Notes: a model not told the origin generated them from the letters alone. A DNA stretch of 64,000 bases from Neurospora tetrasperma FGSC 2508 (GCF_000213175.1 NW_009799099.1:2162282-2226281); one strand, 5' to 3'; shown: positions 47,401 through 58,716, counted from the stretch's first letter. Numbers and translations: made by a program.

Positions 47401-50400
47401 TGGCCAGATTTTGGGGTTATCCTGGATCATGCTGGAGAGCAAAGCAACCACCTGAACAGTCTTTCCAAGACCCATTTCATCGGCAAGAATAACGCTGCGG
47501 TCATGGCGGAAATTGTAGAGCATCCAGTTGAGACCCTCAAGCTGATAGGTCATCAGCTTGCCACGAGTAAGTCCGGGCGGTTGTTTTTTGACCTCAATGG
47601 CACCGTTGAACCCCATCTGCCTGAAGGCTTCAATACGTTCCTTCTGATTACGCCATGGCTCTGACTTGAAGTGCTTGCCGTTCAGAAATTCCCGATAGGC
47701 CTCAAGATAGGCGTCATACATGGAAGAGTCCGCAGGAGGTGGAGTGTCCCAGACAGCGTCATCGTAGCCCAACCCTTCAAATTTGACGAAGATCTTAACC
47801 ACGTGAAAGATCCGGCTCAAATCGTACTCCATCCTGTCGGCAAGCGACATTGCCTTGTACTTCTTTGTGTCTTCGATCGACTTGGCAGCATATTGCACAT
47901 CGAGGATGATATCGGGGGTCAACCATGAGTCGTGAATGGCATCTTTTTCAGTCCATTTGAGGAGTGCGTCAGCAGGCTCATCCCTACTTGCCTGGTCTTC
48001 CATGCCCTCTCCGAGGGCCCTCTTGATGAAAGAAAGACGCATGTTTCCCTTGCTGACACCGTAAATCCATGGACCAGGCATCCAGACGCAATGCGCATAG
48101 GACTTGTTCTCCCACTTGACCAAGTACTCGATTTCATCCTCCTTGAAGTTGAGGATGGTCTGACCTCTGACGTATTGGCTGGGCTTAATATGAGTTGGTT
48201 TCCACGCCACCACCTTATCAATCTTGAGGTCCTCCGTATCAATGCACTCTTTGCATCGCCACGTCGTTTGATACTCTTGGAGACGGTGATTGCGCAGATT
48301 GAGAGGATCGCTGATGGCTGGATCACGGGTATCGTTAGGGTGAGGCAAGTGTTCATAATGCCAGCCTCTGTGGCATTTGCTGCAACGAAACAAGACATTT
48401 TGAGGATTGTTGACCAGTTTCGGGTCTACCGGCGTAATCGGATCTACTCCATCATTTTCCTCGCGCAGCTTTTCTTCTTGTTTGGGTGTTTTCTTCTCAG
48501 AGAAGGGAGCACAGGACGGGTTAGCTTGATGACAGCACTGGCAAGTATCATACTTTGGAGCACGATGGTCCTTCTTGGTGTAGGAGCCGACGCAGAACCG
48601 ACATTGCATGACAAAGGAGTCCGTGTCGACTTTGGTGACCCGCTGCTCGCGGGTATTGCGAGTGCCAAGACATATTTTGTGGTAAGAGTTGGAACAGCCT
48701 TGACAGTAAACCAAGGCTCCCTTATTGGGATTACCTTCAGGGTACCCACAGCTGTCACATACCGGACGGTGGGCATCCTTAAAGTCCACCGGGGCCGGCT
48801 TGAAGACCTCTCGGACGCTGGCAATCCGAGGTGCTGTGGGTTTTGTGTCCTGAACATAGAAGATGTCGTCGTCATCATCGTCGTCGAAAATCTCCTTCAT
48901 GCTTTTCCTGGATTTGTTGGCTCGAGAGGAACGCCGCTTTGACTCGAACTCGATATCTGAATCGCCGTCTGCCATTGACCTCTTGAGCTTCGCAGTAGAT
49001 TTCCGTTTTTTCCTGCCTCTGGTCTTGATGATGTCGGAGGTGACAACGAAAAAACCATCGTCATCGTCCGAGTTTTGGAGTTCGTCCCTGTCATGATCTC
49101 GGTATTTCTTCGCTGAGCGGGGCCTCAACGCTCGCGATTCTGTGCCACTTTCATAGGCTATGCTTCTTTCACTAGAAGCGCGGGCGCTGGTACGCGTGCT
49201 GCGCTTGGCACCGTTGACAAAGCCATAGTCATGAAGCGAGTGACGACCACCGTAATCATCATCGGAGTTTTCCTCGTAGAGTTCTTCGTCGTCTTCATAC
49301 CGTCTCTTGCGCTTGCGCAGGCCGAGCCCCTCGAGTTCGTCATCGAACCGGTAATCATCGTAAGCGGGCTGTGCAAATTAAGTGTCAGCAAAAGTGAGCG
49401 ACGATGGATGAGTAGGACTTGAGGCGGGAGTGAAATTCCTGGCCCCAGGCAAAGCAAAACCGGAGCGGGACCAAAAACGCCCCGAGACTCCAAAAAGGTG
49501 GTGGATGGCATGGTGAGAACGTCCAAGCGATGTGATCTTTGAGTGAGATCTTACCATACTGCTTCCTGGGCTGCAAAGCAATATCTTGAACGAAGCTCGT
49601 AATGTGGTAAGGCAGATGAGGGGTTTGTAGAGTATGCAACGATCAAGATGTGGTCGCGATAATGAACACCAGACAATTTCTGGTCCAAGTGTACGCAAGA
49701 AATGGTAGGGAGTGAGAGAAATAGTGTGAATCAGGAGGCGGGGGGGTTTTGAGTTAAGGAGGAGGTAAGAGCGTTTGTTGCCCAAGTATAGACGACAACC
49801 GACGACAGTTCGATCTGGAATTATAATTTCCAGCCGGCCCTACAAAGCTCCAGAACCCAATTCAAGCCTAGGTGAGATTTCTAAGCCCAGGTAGGAGAAG
49901 GTGCCACTCGGACACATAGTCCAGCGAAGAAAGAGGAGATCTGCGTGGGCAAACAAACAGACCTGTTTCCCCGGCAGCAAGTCCTTACAACTCCAGTTTT
50001 CCATCGCAGAGTCCAAGGGTATGTCCCACCAGCATGCCACTAGTCATTGCTTTCATCTTCTTCGTGTACGATCGAAAAATGGTGTAGTATCGCGCCAAAC
50101 AGGTATCGCTTACCTTATTCCTTCGCCTACGGGTATCATAGTGTTTGGTCCCCTCATCCGAATCCTCAACCTCAACGTAGGTAAATGCTGCTCGCTCCGA
50201 TGGGGGGAGCCAGGGCAAAGCGACCTCGATGTCGACACGCCTAGTGCCAGCTATATTGTGGTCTGTTACCCCGTTCGCCAAAGCATTGACACTTCCACGC
50301 CAACTTGCTAGTGACTCCGACTCTCGCTTCTTGGGTTTGGTCGAGGTGTCTGCTTTCGTCACTGCGGCGAGAGCTGCCGCGGCTTGCTCGAGGAACAAAG

Positions 50401-50662
50401 CAGGGTCGTCATCTTCAGCCACCGCGGGAGAAGGAATCAAGCGCTGAGGGTCCGGTATGGCAGCATCGGAGTCAGGAAACGCCCTGGACCGATCGGCGAT
50501 GGATGCGGCCGGTGATATTGGTTTGGGCGCTGGCTGTGCGGTAGCAATCTCGATCTCGTCGTCAGAGAGATCAGATTGAAAGGTATACGCCATGGGCTCC
50601 GTTGCTGTTGATACGAATAGCTCGTCGTCGGAGCTTGGGTGGGCGTTATCGTTGTTTGCCAT
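44440..50662 (-). CDS. CHD3/Mi-2/Mit1-like chromatin remodelling ATPase
   Basis: Exons 50662-50114, 49368-45790 and 45734 onward are in frame. A PHD-type finger (CDSCGYPEGN..YCQGC..HKICLG, from about residue 384) and a second Cys-rich cluster precede a chromodomain-like segment (EIEYLVKWENKSYAHCVW, about 597). The Snf2 ATPase follows: Walker A ADEMGLGKTVQ near 814, motif II VDEAQALK near 922, GTPLQNN, then the C lobe with IFSQFLDQLTILEDFLAG, STRAGGVGINL and RAHRIGQQKKV near 1214. PHD plus chromodomain plus Snf2 is the CHD3/Mi-2 plan, and the Cys motif FVCGFVHPPTWMC near the end suggests the fungal Mit1 group, which slides nucleosomes in silent chromatin. The frame switches between 45093 and 44994; an 80-base intron 45045-44966 (weak donor GTCCCT, strong CTAAC branch) would reconcile it, giving about 1780 residues. 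The 745-base first intron is long for this genome. Confidence 0.9.
44468..44560 (-). repeat. Degenerate Gln/Gly repeat in CHD3-like C-terminus
   Basis: Tandem 9- to 12-base units encode GQQ and SQHGQQ repeats near the C-terminus of the remodeler. It is a compositionally biased tail likely to vary in length between isolates. Confidence 0.75.
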
Positions 50663-51540
50663 GTCGTCTGGAAGACATGGGATCGTCGTTGATAGCGGGC
50701 GAGAAGTGCTTTGGCCAGCACCAGATAAGTGACCAGGGGGGTTTCTGTCCTGTCTGTACGCGCCCAAAGTTAGAGGGATTAGCAACTTGCTGAGGACAGT
50801 GTGAAATTCGCCAACCGTTAATACATGTGTTGCGGAGATATGTACCAGCGTGAGGACTGGAGCGGTATACAATGTGGCGGCCTCGAAGATGTTGCGCGGA
50901 GGATATGGGTTACTGTGAAGGGAGGAGGGGGACGCGACAGCCGAGAATAGTTCGGAGAAAGAGACGCGACGTAGACTAGAGGTAGTGTAGAATTAAGGAC
51001 AGTGCCCGGGTGACAACCTAGGTAGGTACAGTAGACGGGATACCTCCATACCTAGGTAGGAATTGAACGGAAGTAATTCCTGACGCGCACCCCACAACGG
51101 GCAGCCCTATCACTGACTGACATTGATCCACCCTAGGAGGCTCTTCAGTGGAACACGGGGAGCTGCCGCTGTGAACGTCAGCACCAAAAGACATGCAAAA
51201 GAGGGGTTCTTAACAATTCTGCACCTTCTGCACAGACCCCATCTTTTCTGCCTTTTTGAGATTTTTAGCCTCTCAAGGGGAACAAGGGAGATGGGGATCC
51301 GCCGTTGGGGCCTAGAATCAGATCTTGCATCTAGACGGATTGACCTCACGTCCTGTGCTTTTCACTTTCTTTTTCTGTTAAAAGAAACTTCAAAGGGGCT
51401 CACTCGCTCTTCAGTGTTTCTGACGATTTATACAAAGGACATGCTCACTTGATATCATTGGCAGTTATTCAACAACACATTACAGTTTTGGGCAAAGATA
51501 ACCCCCAATATCAACACCGACTGCAGGTCCAAAGCAGACC
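50663..51540. promoter_or_regulatory. Bidirectional promoter region (CHD3-like / mrm1)
   Basis: The two genes diverge from here, so both promoters share this 878-base gap. It carries two exact copies of CCTAGGTAGG (51017-51026 and 51051-51060), the second embedded in the palindrome TACCTAGGTA. Confidence 0.5.
51017..51060. promoter_or_regulatory. Tandem pair of CCTAGGTAGG motifs
   Basis: Two exact direct copies of the 10-mer lie 34 bases apart (start to start), 355-398 bases before the CHD3-like start and about 480-525 before the mrm1 start. Identity of the two and recurrence elsewhere in the window suggest a factor-binding element; this is inference. Confidence 0.45.
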
Positions 51541-53478
51541 ATGACACTCTCCATGCTTTGCCGGGCTGCGAGGCCTACGGTACTCAGCCAAACACCGGCA
51601 GCTGCAGCAGTAGCAGTCAATCTCTGCATCAGACAGGCTCATTCTCTTTCAGCAATACACGCGGGCATCCGAAGATCGAGCAAAAACGAATCCAGCATGA
51701 CATACGCCGAGAGGAAGGCAGCAAGAGAGGCACTACCCAAACCGACCTACAAGATCCGGAAGGGCAAGAAGGACATTACTGAATACCCCGCCAAGGCCGA
51801 TCCCCAAACACGACGGGCTCGTTTCTACGATCCCGAATCCAACTTTGGCAAGAAAAGCTTGGTGTACAGACTCAAGACCGGTCAGCTGGACGAGGACGTC
51901 AAGGATGCGCTGGTGCGTGAAACAGGAAAGACTCCCTGGAAGGAGAAGGAGGCCATGTCAGCTGGAAAGAAGTCGGCTTCAACCCCTGCATCCAAATTTA
52001 ACAAGGACCTCTTGGACCCAGCAGACTTTCATGCCGCCTTCACGGGAGCTTCATCATCGGAGCCCGCCAAGTCTGATAGGCCTGAGAGGCGGACATCAGC
52101 GCCATCCAGGGATATCCGCAGGGAACCCCGTCAGAGCTCTTTCAGGGAACCCCGCCGGGATTCTTTCAGAGAGTCGCGAAATGGACCTCGCAGAGAGGGC
52201 TTCAGCAGAGAACCCCGTGCATTCCGTGATGATGATAATGGTTTCAGCAGGAAACCTCGGGAGGAGCGCACCGTGGAACTCAACGAGGAGCTCCGCGACG
52301 CTATTGATGAACCTTACCCAGAGCCCATGGAACCTAGGAGGGACAGCTTCAGGGTCTCCCGCAGCGAACGTCGGGAACAAAGGCCTGAAAGGAGAGACTC
52401 CTTCAGGGACATTCGCAGTAGCACACGAGAACGGAGAGAGACCGACAGAACCCCTCGCAGGGAACTGCACAGGGATCCCGACACGGAAACACCAAAATCC
52501 CTATCCATTCCCTACACCACCGCGGCCTCTCAGTTCTTGTACGGCACTTCAGTGGTAGAGGCAGCTCTTCAGTCGGCAAGACGCAAGCTGTACAAGCTGT
52601 ACATCTATGCCGGAGCCAACCGTGAGAAACTGGCCAAGGACGCCGCCATCCAAAAGCTCGCTCAGCGGAACAAGGTTGAGACTGTGTTCGTCAACGAAGA
52701 AGGCCTCAAGATGATGGACAAGATGAGCGGATCCCGCCCACACAACGGTTACATTCTGGAGGCGTCCCCGCTTCCACAACCACCCGTCATCTCCCTGGGA
52801 GAGGTGGTCGATGCCGAGAGCGGCCAGGGAACAACCGGATACAAGGTTGTTCTGGGCCACCAGTCGCACGAGGAGGCCTTGATCAACGGCAAATCCGATT
52901 TCGTCGCTGCGTCCAGCGCCACTCACAAGCCACTGGTTGTGGTGGTGGATCAAATCTTGGATCCCGGCAACCTTGGTGCCATTCTCCGCAGCGTCAGCTT
53001 CCTGGGCGCAACCGCCGTTGCCATTACCAAGAGGGACTCGGCATCTCTGACCCCGGTCGCGCTCAAGGCTTCTGCGGGCGCATCCGAGTCGCTCACCCTC
53101 TTCTCAATTGATCACCTCCCCAAGTTCCTTCAGGACTCGAGGGAGAATGGCTGGCTGGTCTATGCGGCCGTCCCGCGCACCAGCGGCTCCGGTAACCTGC
53201 AGAAGCACCTGGATCTCCATGAGATTGAGGAGATTGATCCTTTGGGCAAGAACCCCTGCATTCTCCTCCTCGGTAGCGAGGGCGAGGGTCTCCCGGGACA
53301 GATCAAGAGCAAAGCAGACTATGAGGTCAATATTCCCAACATGTCGGGCGGTACAGTGATCGATAGCTTGAACGTTAGCGTTGCGGCGGGCTTGCTCACA
53401 TCGGCCTTCATGAAGGGACAAGTGAAGTCGGAGTTTGAGCAGTTCAAGGTTCAGGAGGAGAAGTCACATCTTTGGTGA
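51541..53478 (+). CDS. mrm1: Mitochondrial rRNA 2'-O-ribose methyltransferase Mrm1 (SpoU family)
   Basis: A single-exon frame of 645 residues. Mrm1 methylates the ribose of a guanosine in the peptidyl-transferase centre of the mitochondrial large-subunit rRNA. The N-terminus (MTLSMLCRAARPTV...) is basic and Ser/Ala-rich, consistent with a mitochondrial targeting peptide. Residues about 325-430 are the SpoU substrate-binding domain (QFLYGTSVVEAAL, HNGYILEASPL). The SPOUT methylase domain follows from about 462, with motif 1 VVVDQILDPGNLGAILRSV, motif 2 LLLGSEGEGLP (about 575) and motif 3 NIPNMSGGTVIDSLNVSVAA (about 598), the region that binds S-adenosylmethionine in the trefoil knot. Between the leader and these domains is an Arg/Glu/Ser-rich repeat insertion, so the protein is over 200 residues longer than yeast Mrm1 (412). 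Confidence 0.94.
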   Translation: MTLSMLCRAARPTVLSQTPAAAAVAVNLCIRQAHSLSAIHAGIRRSSKNESSMTYAERKAAREALPKPTYKIRKGKKDITEYPAKADPQTRRARFYDPESNFGKKSLVYRLKTGQLDEDVKDALVRETGKTPWKEKEAMSAGKKSASTPASKFNKDLLDPADFHAAFTGASSSEPAKSDRPERRTSAPSRDIRREPRQSSFREPRRDSFRESRNGPRREGFSREPRAFRDDDNGFSRKPREERTVELNEELRDAIDEPYPEPMEPRRDSFRVSRSERREQRPERRDSFRDIRSSTRERRETDRTPRRELHRDPDTETPKSLSIPYTTAASQFLYGTSVVEAALQSARRKLYKLYIYAGANREKLAKDAAIQKLAQRNKVETVFVNEEGLKMMDKMSGSRPHNGYILEASPLPQPPVISLGEVVDAESGQGTTGYKVVLGHQSHEEALINGKSDFVAASSATHKPLVVVVDQILDPGNLGAILRSVSFLGATAVAITKRDSASLTPVALKASAGASESLTLFSIDHLPKFLQDSRENGWLVYAAVPRTSGSGNLQKHLDLHEIEEIDPLGKNPCILLLGSEGEGLPGQIKSKADYEVNIPNMSGGTVIDSLNVSVAAGLLTSAFMKGQVKSEFEQFKVQEEKSHLW

Positions 53479-54415
53479 AGATAGAGAGACAGAGGAACTT
53501 TGAGGTGACCGAGGTCGTTGTTGATGACTTCCGCGTCCCTTGCCCTGTTGTGATGTACGATAAAGCCGTGTACGAGGGTCGCATTCACGAGCACAGCAGG
53601 TATAGATTTTGATGATACAAGACAATTTAGAATAGATACCCACCATTGATAGAGATGTACGTATGCACATTTGCAACCTTATTACAGATCTACCTCCAGA
53701 CATGCCCATGAAAACCAAACAAGCACAAGGACCCAGCCCAACAACTTCGGGATTCGAAGCCGGCGACGGGAGGATGCAGGAAGGGCATGTTGGGGTTCCA
53801 CCACACAGCGGGAGATCTCCGTGACCGTCGCTGTCCCACACTCCTACCCTCCCACTTCCTGGCGTGTTGAATGGTCCAATGGCTGCCAAGCGCCAACTTA
53901 CTCGGTCCACTTGGCGCACGCTGATTCTCTCATTCAGGCAGTTTGTTTCTTTGGGCTCGGAGGTGTCCACGGCAACCAACCTCGATCTTCAACATTGATT
54001 ACGTTCGAGGAGTCTGCCTTCTTTAGAGACACCCCAACTCTTTGTTCTCCTTCCTGGTGACACGAGAAGTCATCCAAACCTGAAGATATCTCGAGACTTT
54101 TCCAGGTTACTTTGCGGCTCACTCATCACGCGAACACGCGTCGGGCGTGTTTGACTAGGTTGGTGATTGTACCTCTCACCGCTCGCAAGGTATCCCGGGA
54201 GCCCGGGTCCGGGTGTGTGTCCATAGAGGTACTCCCAGCCACCCAAAAGTTAAGGCTGCGAGCTGAGGAGCAACACTTCAATTCTTGTTCTCTCAAATAT
54301 ATCCAATTTACACAAAATAACCACAACAAACAAAAAAAAACGTGGAAACAGGGAGCAGGAAAGGAAAAAGGAAGAGGCAAGGAAGGGAAAACGAAACTCA
54401 GCAGATTCAGTCAAC
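53479..54415. other. Intergenic: mrm1 3' region to GPI-protein gene
   Basis: Holds the mrm1 3' UTR and the promoter and A-rich leader of the next gene (A-run near 54,331-54,340). No supported gene. Confidence 0.45.
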
Positions 54416-55869
54416 ATGCGTCTCCTCCCACATTCACTATGGCTCTTTATAGCCGCCCACCTCGAAGCCGCACAGGCGCAACAACAAGCTTCAGGGTATC
54501 ATCATCATCAACAACTGCCCACAGCAATCAAGAAGATGTCACCTGACCAAAGCGAGAAATTCCACCCTCACTACGTCGCCTTTGCCGATTCCAGCAGTAG
54601 CTCCCCCAATAGTGGTGACCCAAACCGCCCGCTTCCCCGGATGAACTTCATATCAGCCGAGGAGCAACAAGCCCCAGAAGTCAACCCCTCCGTCCTCGCT
54701 GCCCGCCGTCTAGCCGATGAACAAGATGCGCTTCTTCTCCGTGCAAACTCCTCAGCACCAATCTCCTACCGGCCACCATTCGCCAACCACAATCACCGCT
54801 CTCAGCAGCGAAGGCTAGAGGAGGAAGAGCGAGCATGGTCCCTCTTTCGGCGCTCACGCGAAGCGCTCGCCCGCCTGCAGCATCGGCAATGGAACTGCCC
54901 CGAGGGCACAGTCAGCTGCGCGCGCATCGGCTACCCGAACAGTTGTTGTAGGACGTCGGAGACGTGCGTGGAGATTGAGGATGTTGGGCTCGGGAAGGTG
55001 GGATGTTGTCCGGCGGGGGCGACGTGCGGTGGGTCGGTGTCGACGTGTGCGGATGGGAACATGGGATGCGCGTCGGAGATTGGGGGTGGGTGTTGTTTGC
55101 CGGGGTTTGTCTGTGCTGGTGTTGGGTGTGAGTGATCTATTCCTCTTTTTTTTTGTTTCCCTTCTTGCCTTCAACTTTTTTTTTTCTTTTTTTCTGTAGA
55201 CCACCACCATTACAGCAAGAGTAGAGGTACTGACTTTGTGAGATGATAGGCATCGAGGCAGGAACCTCCTCCACCAGCACACTTGAAGCTCCCACTACAA
55301 GCGACATAACAGCCGTCCTCCCTCCCGTCCGCCCAACTTCCTCTCTCTCCATCGCCACCACCACGACGACCACCACCACCATCACCAGCCCATCTCCAAC
55401 TACATCTAGCACCTCCCTTGACTACTGTCCAACAGGGTTCTACCCCTGCCTCGCCTCCGCCGGCGGCGGCTGCTGCCAAACCGGCCGTGACTGCAGCGTA
55501 ACCAACTGCCCTCCAATCGGGCTGAGCACCATCATCAACACCAACGGCCAGACCATCGCGGTTCCCATCACCGTAGTGCCGACAACCACTTCTGCGACTG
55601 GCACGTGTGCTAGCGGGTGGTATATGTGCGGAAAAGAGGCCGGGCCACTGCCGGGATGTTGTCCGAGGGGGTACGCTTGCGGAAGCGTGAGTTGCTCGGT
55701 GGTGATCACGCCCACCTCGGGGGAATTGGCAACGGCGACGGAGGCGAAGGAGTTACCTACTCATACCAAGCCGCCGGCTGCGCCGCTGGTTGATGGGGCG
55801 GCGAGGGAGGTTGTGGGCGTAGAGGTGATTGTTGGGGTGGCGGTTGTTGTTGGGGGGATGATGCTTTGA
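54416..55869 (+). CDS. Cysteine-rich, probably GPI-anchored cell-surface protein
   Basis: Exons 54416-55127 and 55250-55869 give 443 residues; the 122-base intron runs from GTGAGT to GATAG with a CTGAC branch site close to its end. A signal peptide is evident (MRLLPHSLWLFIAAHLEAAQ, cleavage probably after AQA near 22). The C-terminus is hydrophobic (EVIVGVAVVVGGMML), fitting a GPI-attachment signal. Between them are Cys clusters with CCRTSETC, GCCPAGATC, GGCCLPGFVC, GGGCCQTGRDC and GCCPRGYAC, so the ectodomain has three or more related Cys-rich modules separated by a Ser/Thr-rich, probably O-glycosylated, linker. It should sit in the cell wall or plasma membrane. The exact function is unknown. 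The splice junction joins a Cys module to the Ser/Thr linker. Confidence 0.85.
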
Positions 55870-56136
55870 TTCGGCCATGCGAGGGTTCTTTTGACGTGGA
55901 AGAGTGACGGAGCGACGACGAACCTGGCTTCATGATGATCAATGTTAACATGTGTATATGTGGGTAGACGATTTTCTATGTTGGTTGCATCACTTTGGGG
56001 TTTTAGCGCATATCATGGTATTTTGAGCTGTGTTAATGGGGCAAATTAACAAAACCAAATTCATCGCCAAACAGATATTTCAACGCTCCAAACAAGTCAA
56101 GAGTCATCATCCACTTCCTCGAACCGGCACTGCGGC

Positions 56137-57861
56137 CTAGGCGCCAGACACCCCCCTCTCCTCGCAGTACTTTCTCACCTCCTTCTTCAACGTCTCATCC
56201 TGTCTCCTCACCAATTCCATGATATCCTTACACTCCTCACCCAAGCCACCCGCCTCATCTCCACCCATCCTCTCATACAAACCCATCATATGTCCCATCA
56301 CAGCCTGCAATTGATTCGGCAACCACGTCACAATCGGACTGCCCCCCGTAGCCGTCGGATGGCTGGTCTGCTTAAGGATATACTCCCTAGCAAAGCACCA
56401 ATGGCGCCAACGGAAGTCACGGACCTGGTTGAGGACCTGAATCCAAAGGCTACGCGAGTGCCTCACCTCAGCCCTCTCTTCCTCAGTCATTGTATCATCG
56501 GTACCTCTACCACTATCGCCAAGAGCAAGCGCCCACCTCCTCAACCCCACCTCCTCGCTGCCCCTCTTCACCCATTCCAAAAACGCCCGATGATTGCTAG
56601 GTCTGTACGACCTGAAATCGTCCAAGATTTTGGTCAGCGGCGTGTCAGGCATGGGGATCTGCAAGAGGTTATCCATGAGAGGGATCATCGAATCGTTGGC
56701 TCCGGATTCGCCGCGGAATGAGAGCGGCCTCCCGTTCGAGTCCGGAAGACCCTCGTACACGACGCCGTTGGGGAACATGCTCTGCTTGGTGATGCCAAAG
56801 ATGAAGGTACGGAATGAGGTGTAGTCGTCGGGCTTGGAGCGCTTCCACATTGTTTCCATTATGGCGTTGATTTTCTTCAGGGCGGCTAGCATCTGCGACA
56901 GGGAGACATTGAGGGATTGGCGGGCGGACAGTCCGGTCATCTCAGGACGAGTAGACGAAGAGGAGAGGGTAGACCTGCGGCAGGCGTCCAGAGAGGCCAC
57001 GGCGCCGGCTACGAGCGGACCAGAGTGGCGGACCATGTCAATGTGTACGAGAACGAAACCGGCTTCTGAAGAGCTGGGGTCCAAACCATGCTCGAAGGCG
57101 CGGATCAGGCGAACGTTGGAAGGTTTGGAGAATGAGAAGCCGAGGGAGGGGTCGACAAGACGGTAGTTGAAGAGGGCATAGGAGCCGGCATATTCCATGA
57201 AGGGTTTGAACTCGCATCTTTGTTGGGGCAGAGGCCATCAGTCATTGAAAGATCACAAGTGAGGAAGGGAGAAAGATGAAAGGGTGAGTAGTGGGTTGGA
57301 AGTGACCCCGAGAGGATATAAGAGTCAAAGGGGAATGAATCACTTAAAGACTGCTGTTGTCCCTGATAAAAGAACCAAGGTAAGCACTCACATCTCAGCA
57401 CATTTAGCAATCGGCCTCGCCACATTTGCCGGCAATACCTGCCTCCCCAACCCATACTCCTCCCCCATCACAAACCTCTCATGGCACGGTTCCAACAGAT
57501 AGGCCGACGCCAGGAACGAGTAGTCCCGATACAAGGCGTTCATCAGGGGTAGGTCATGTCTATACTTGTCCACAAACTCGGTCAAGTCCGGTAGCTCCTT
57601 GTGGACAGCTTCGCCAAGCTGCCCGTTGCCCTGGGCAAGTAGGCCTGGCTCTCCAGATGCGGTCGTGACTGGCATGCGTTGGAGGATGGATTCAAGTGGG
57701 TCGAACTCGGCGGGTAGGGTCACGATGGGGTCTATGCGAGGGAGAAAGCCACGGGTGGTAGAGACCATAAAGGCATGGATGGAGACATCGTCTAGGCGAG
57801 AGTCATGGAGGATGGGGAAGTCGTTGTGGTAGGTAGTGGTGTCCTTTTCCTGGGATCCCAT
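56137..57861 (-). CDS. ido: Indoleamine 2,3-dioxygenase
   Basis: Exons 57861-57392 and 57217-56137 give 516 residues; the 174-base intron runs GTGAGT..AAAG. The enzyme is a heme dioxygenase that opens the indole ring of tryptophan to N-formylkynurenine, the first step of the kynurenine route to NAD. The family core is clear: MNALYRDYSFLASAYLLEPC near the start, CEFKPFMEYAGSYALFNYRL just after the splice, GESGANDSMIPLMDNLL, and TSHPTATGGSPIVTWLPNQL. The likely proximal heme ligand is the His near residue 429 in RDFRWRHWCFAREYIL. Length is greater than mammalian IDO1 (about 403) but usual for fungal members. The ATG at 57861 is chosen because the upstream in-frame extension is leader-like. A paired inverted-repeat motif lies in its upstream region. 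Confidence 0.94.
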
Positions 57862-58025
57862 TGTGTGGTTGATGTCGGTAACTGATAGATGATGAAGGTG
57901 ATGGTTGTTCCAAAGTCGAGAAAGCGAAAACAAAGAAACTAAGTTTTCGGCTGCGTGGAGAATGATGCAGATGTAGGTTGAAAGATGTAAAGACGACCGT
58001 GTGTCTCTGCGCCTATATAGGCCGT

Positions 58026-58045
58026 GGCCGGAATGGATTCCGGCC
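58026..58045. promoter_or_regulatory. Inverted repeat GGCCGGAA-N4-TTCCGGCC, proximal
   Basis: Perfect 8-base arms with a TGGA spacer lie 165 bases upstream of the ido start. The CGG/CCG ends facing outward resemble paired half-sites for zinc-cluster (Zn2Cys6) factors, which commonly recognise CGG triplets as inverted pairs; the identity of a factor is not known. Confidence 0.5.
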
Positions 58046-58645
58046 TCTCGTGTCACGATCAACCCAATCTGCCTTCCATGGCTTGTCCATTACAGTTCCG
58101 AGGCCGATTTCTCTTTGTCATGAAGTGACGACTCGCAGGAGACAATAGCTACCTAGGCGAGCTAAGGTATGTTACAGTTAGTCTTTGGTCCCGCCTTCCA
58201 TCCATCCTCCGCTGCAAGGGAGTATAAGTGAGAGATGAAGTACAAGTTGGGCAACTGCGAGGAACGACGCGAAAATATCTGGTAGGCGTCATCCCATCCA
58301 TTTCTTGCGGTTGATAAGGGTTTATGTCGTCGGGAAAGAAGAAAAGAGACAAGAAGTCGCGGCATAGTTTTGGCACAATGTTGTCGAGTGTCTTTGTTTG
58401 GAGAGGTCAAACGGGTCGTCCCATCCATCCTTCTTACCATCGGTTGGCCGAACAAGTTGCGTGTCGATAAGAACAAACTGTGAAACTCAGCTACCAACAC
58501 TTCGGCCCGGTCTGCATCGCACCCGTACATGAACGAAGCCATGATGCTGCACCGTATCAGCAGGCGTCCGTGTCGGTGTGCACATGGTGAACTAGTACTA
58601 AAACCGAGATTGAGTAATGGGAATTGGCGAACCCCCACTTTGCTC

Positions 58646-58672
58646 CGGCCCTAGCCGGCCCCAGCCGGCCCC
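58646..58672. repeat. Short GC-rich tandem repeat (GGCCCCAGCC unit)
   Basis: Around three degenerate copies of a 10-base GC-rich unit (GGCCCCAGCC-like) are arranged in tandem, close to the distal inverted repeat. Confidence 0.7.
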
Positions 58673-58697
58673 AGCTTGCCGATATCATACTCCACTT

Positions 58698-58716
58698 GGC
58701 CGGAATGGTTCCGGCC
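58698..58716. promoter_or_regulatory. Inverted repeat GGCCGGAA-N3-TTCCGGCC, distal
   Basis: The same 8-base arms as at 58026-58045, with a three-base spacer (TGG) instead of four. It lies about 840 bases upstream of the ido start and 235 bases past the 3' end of the neighbouring gene. Confidence 0.5.

Noticed and set aside
47932-48942. 336-codon + strand frame opposite the remodeler
   Set aside because: Mirrors the coding frame of the PHD/chromodomain exon; no independent signal.
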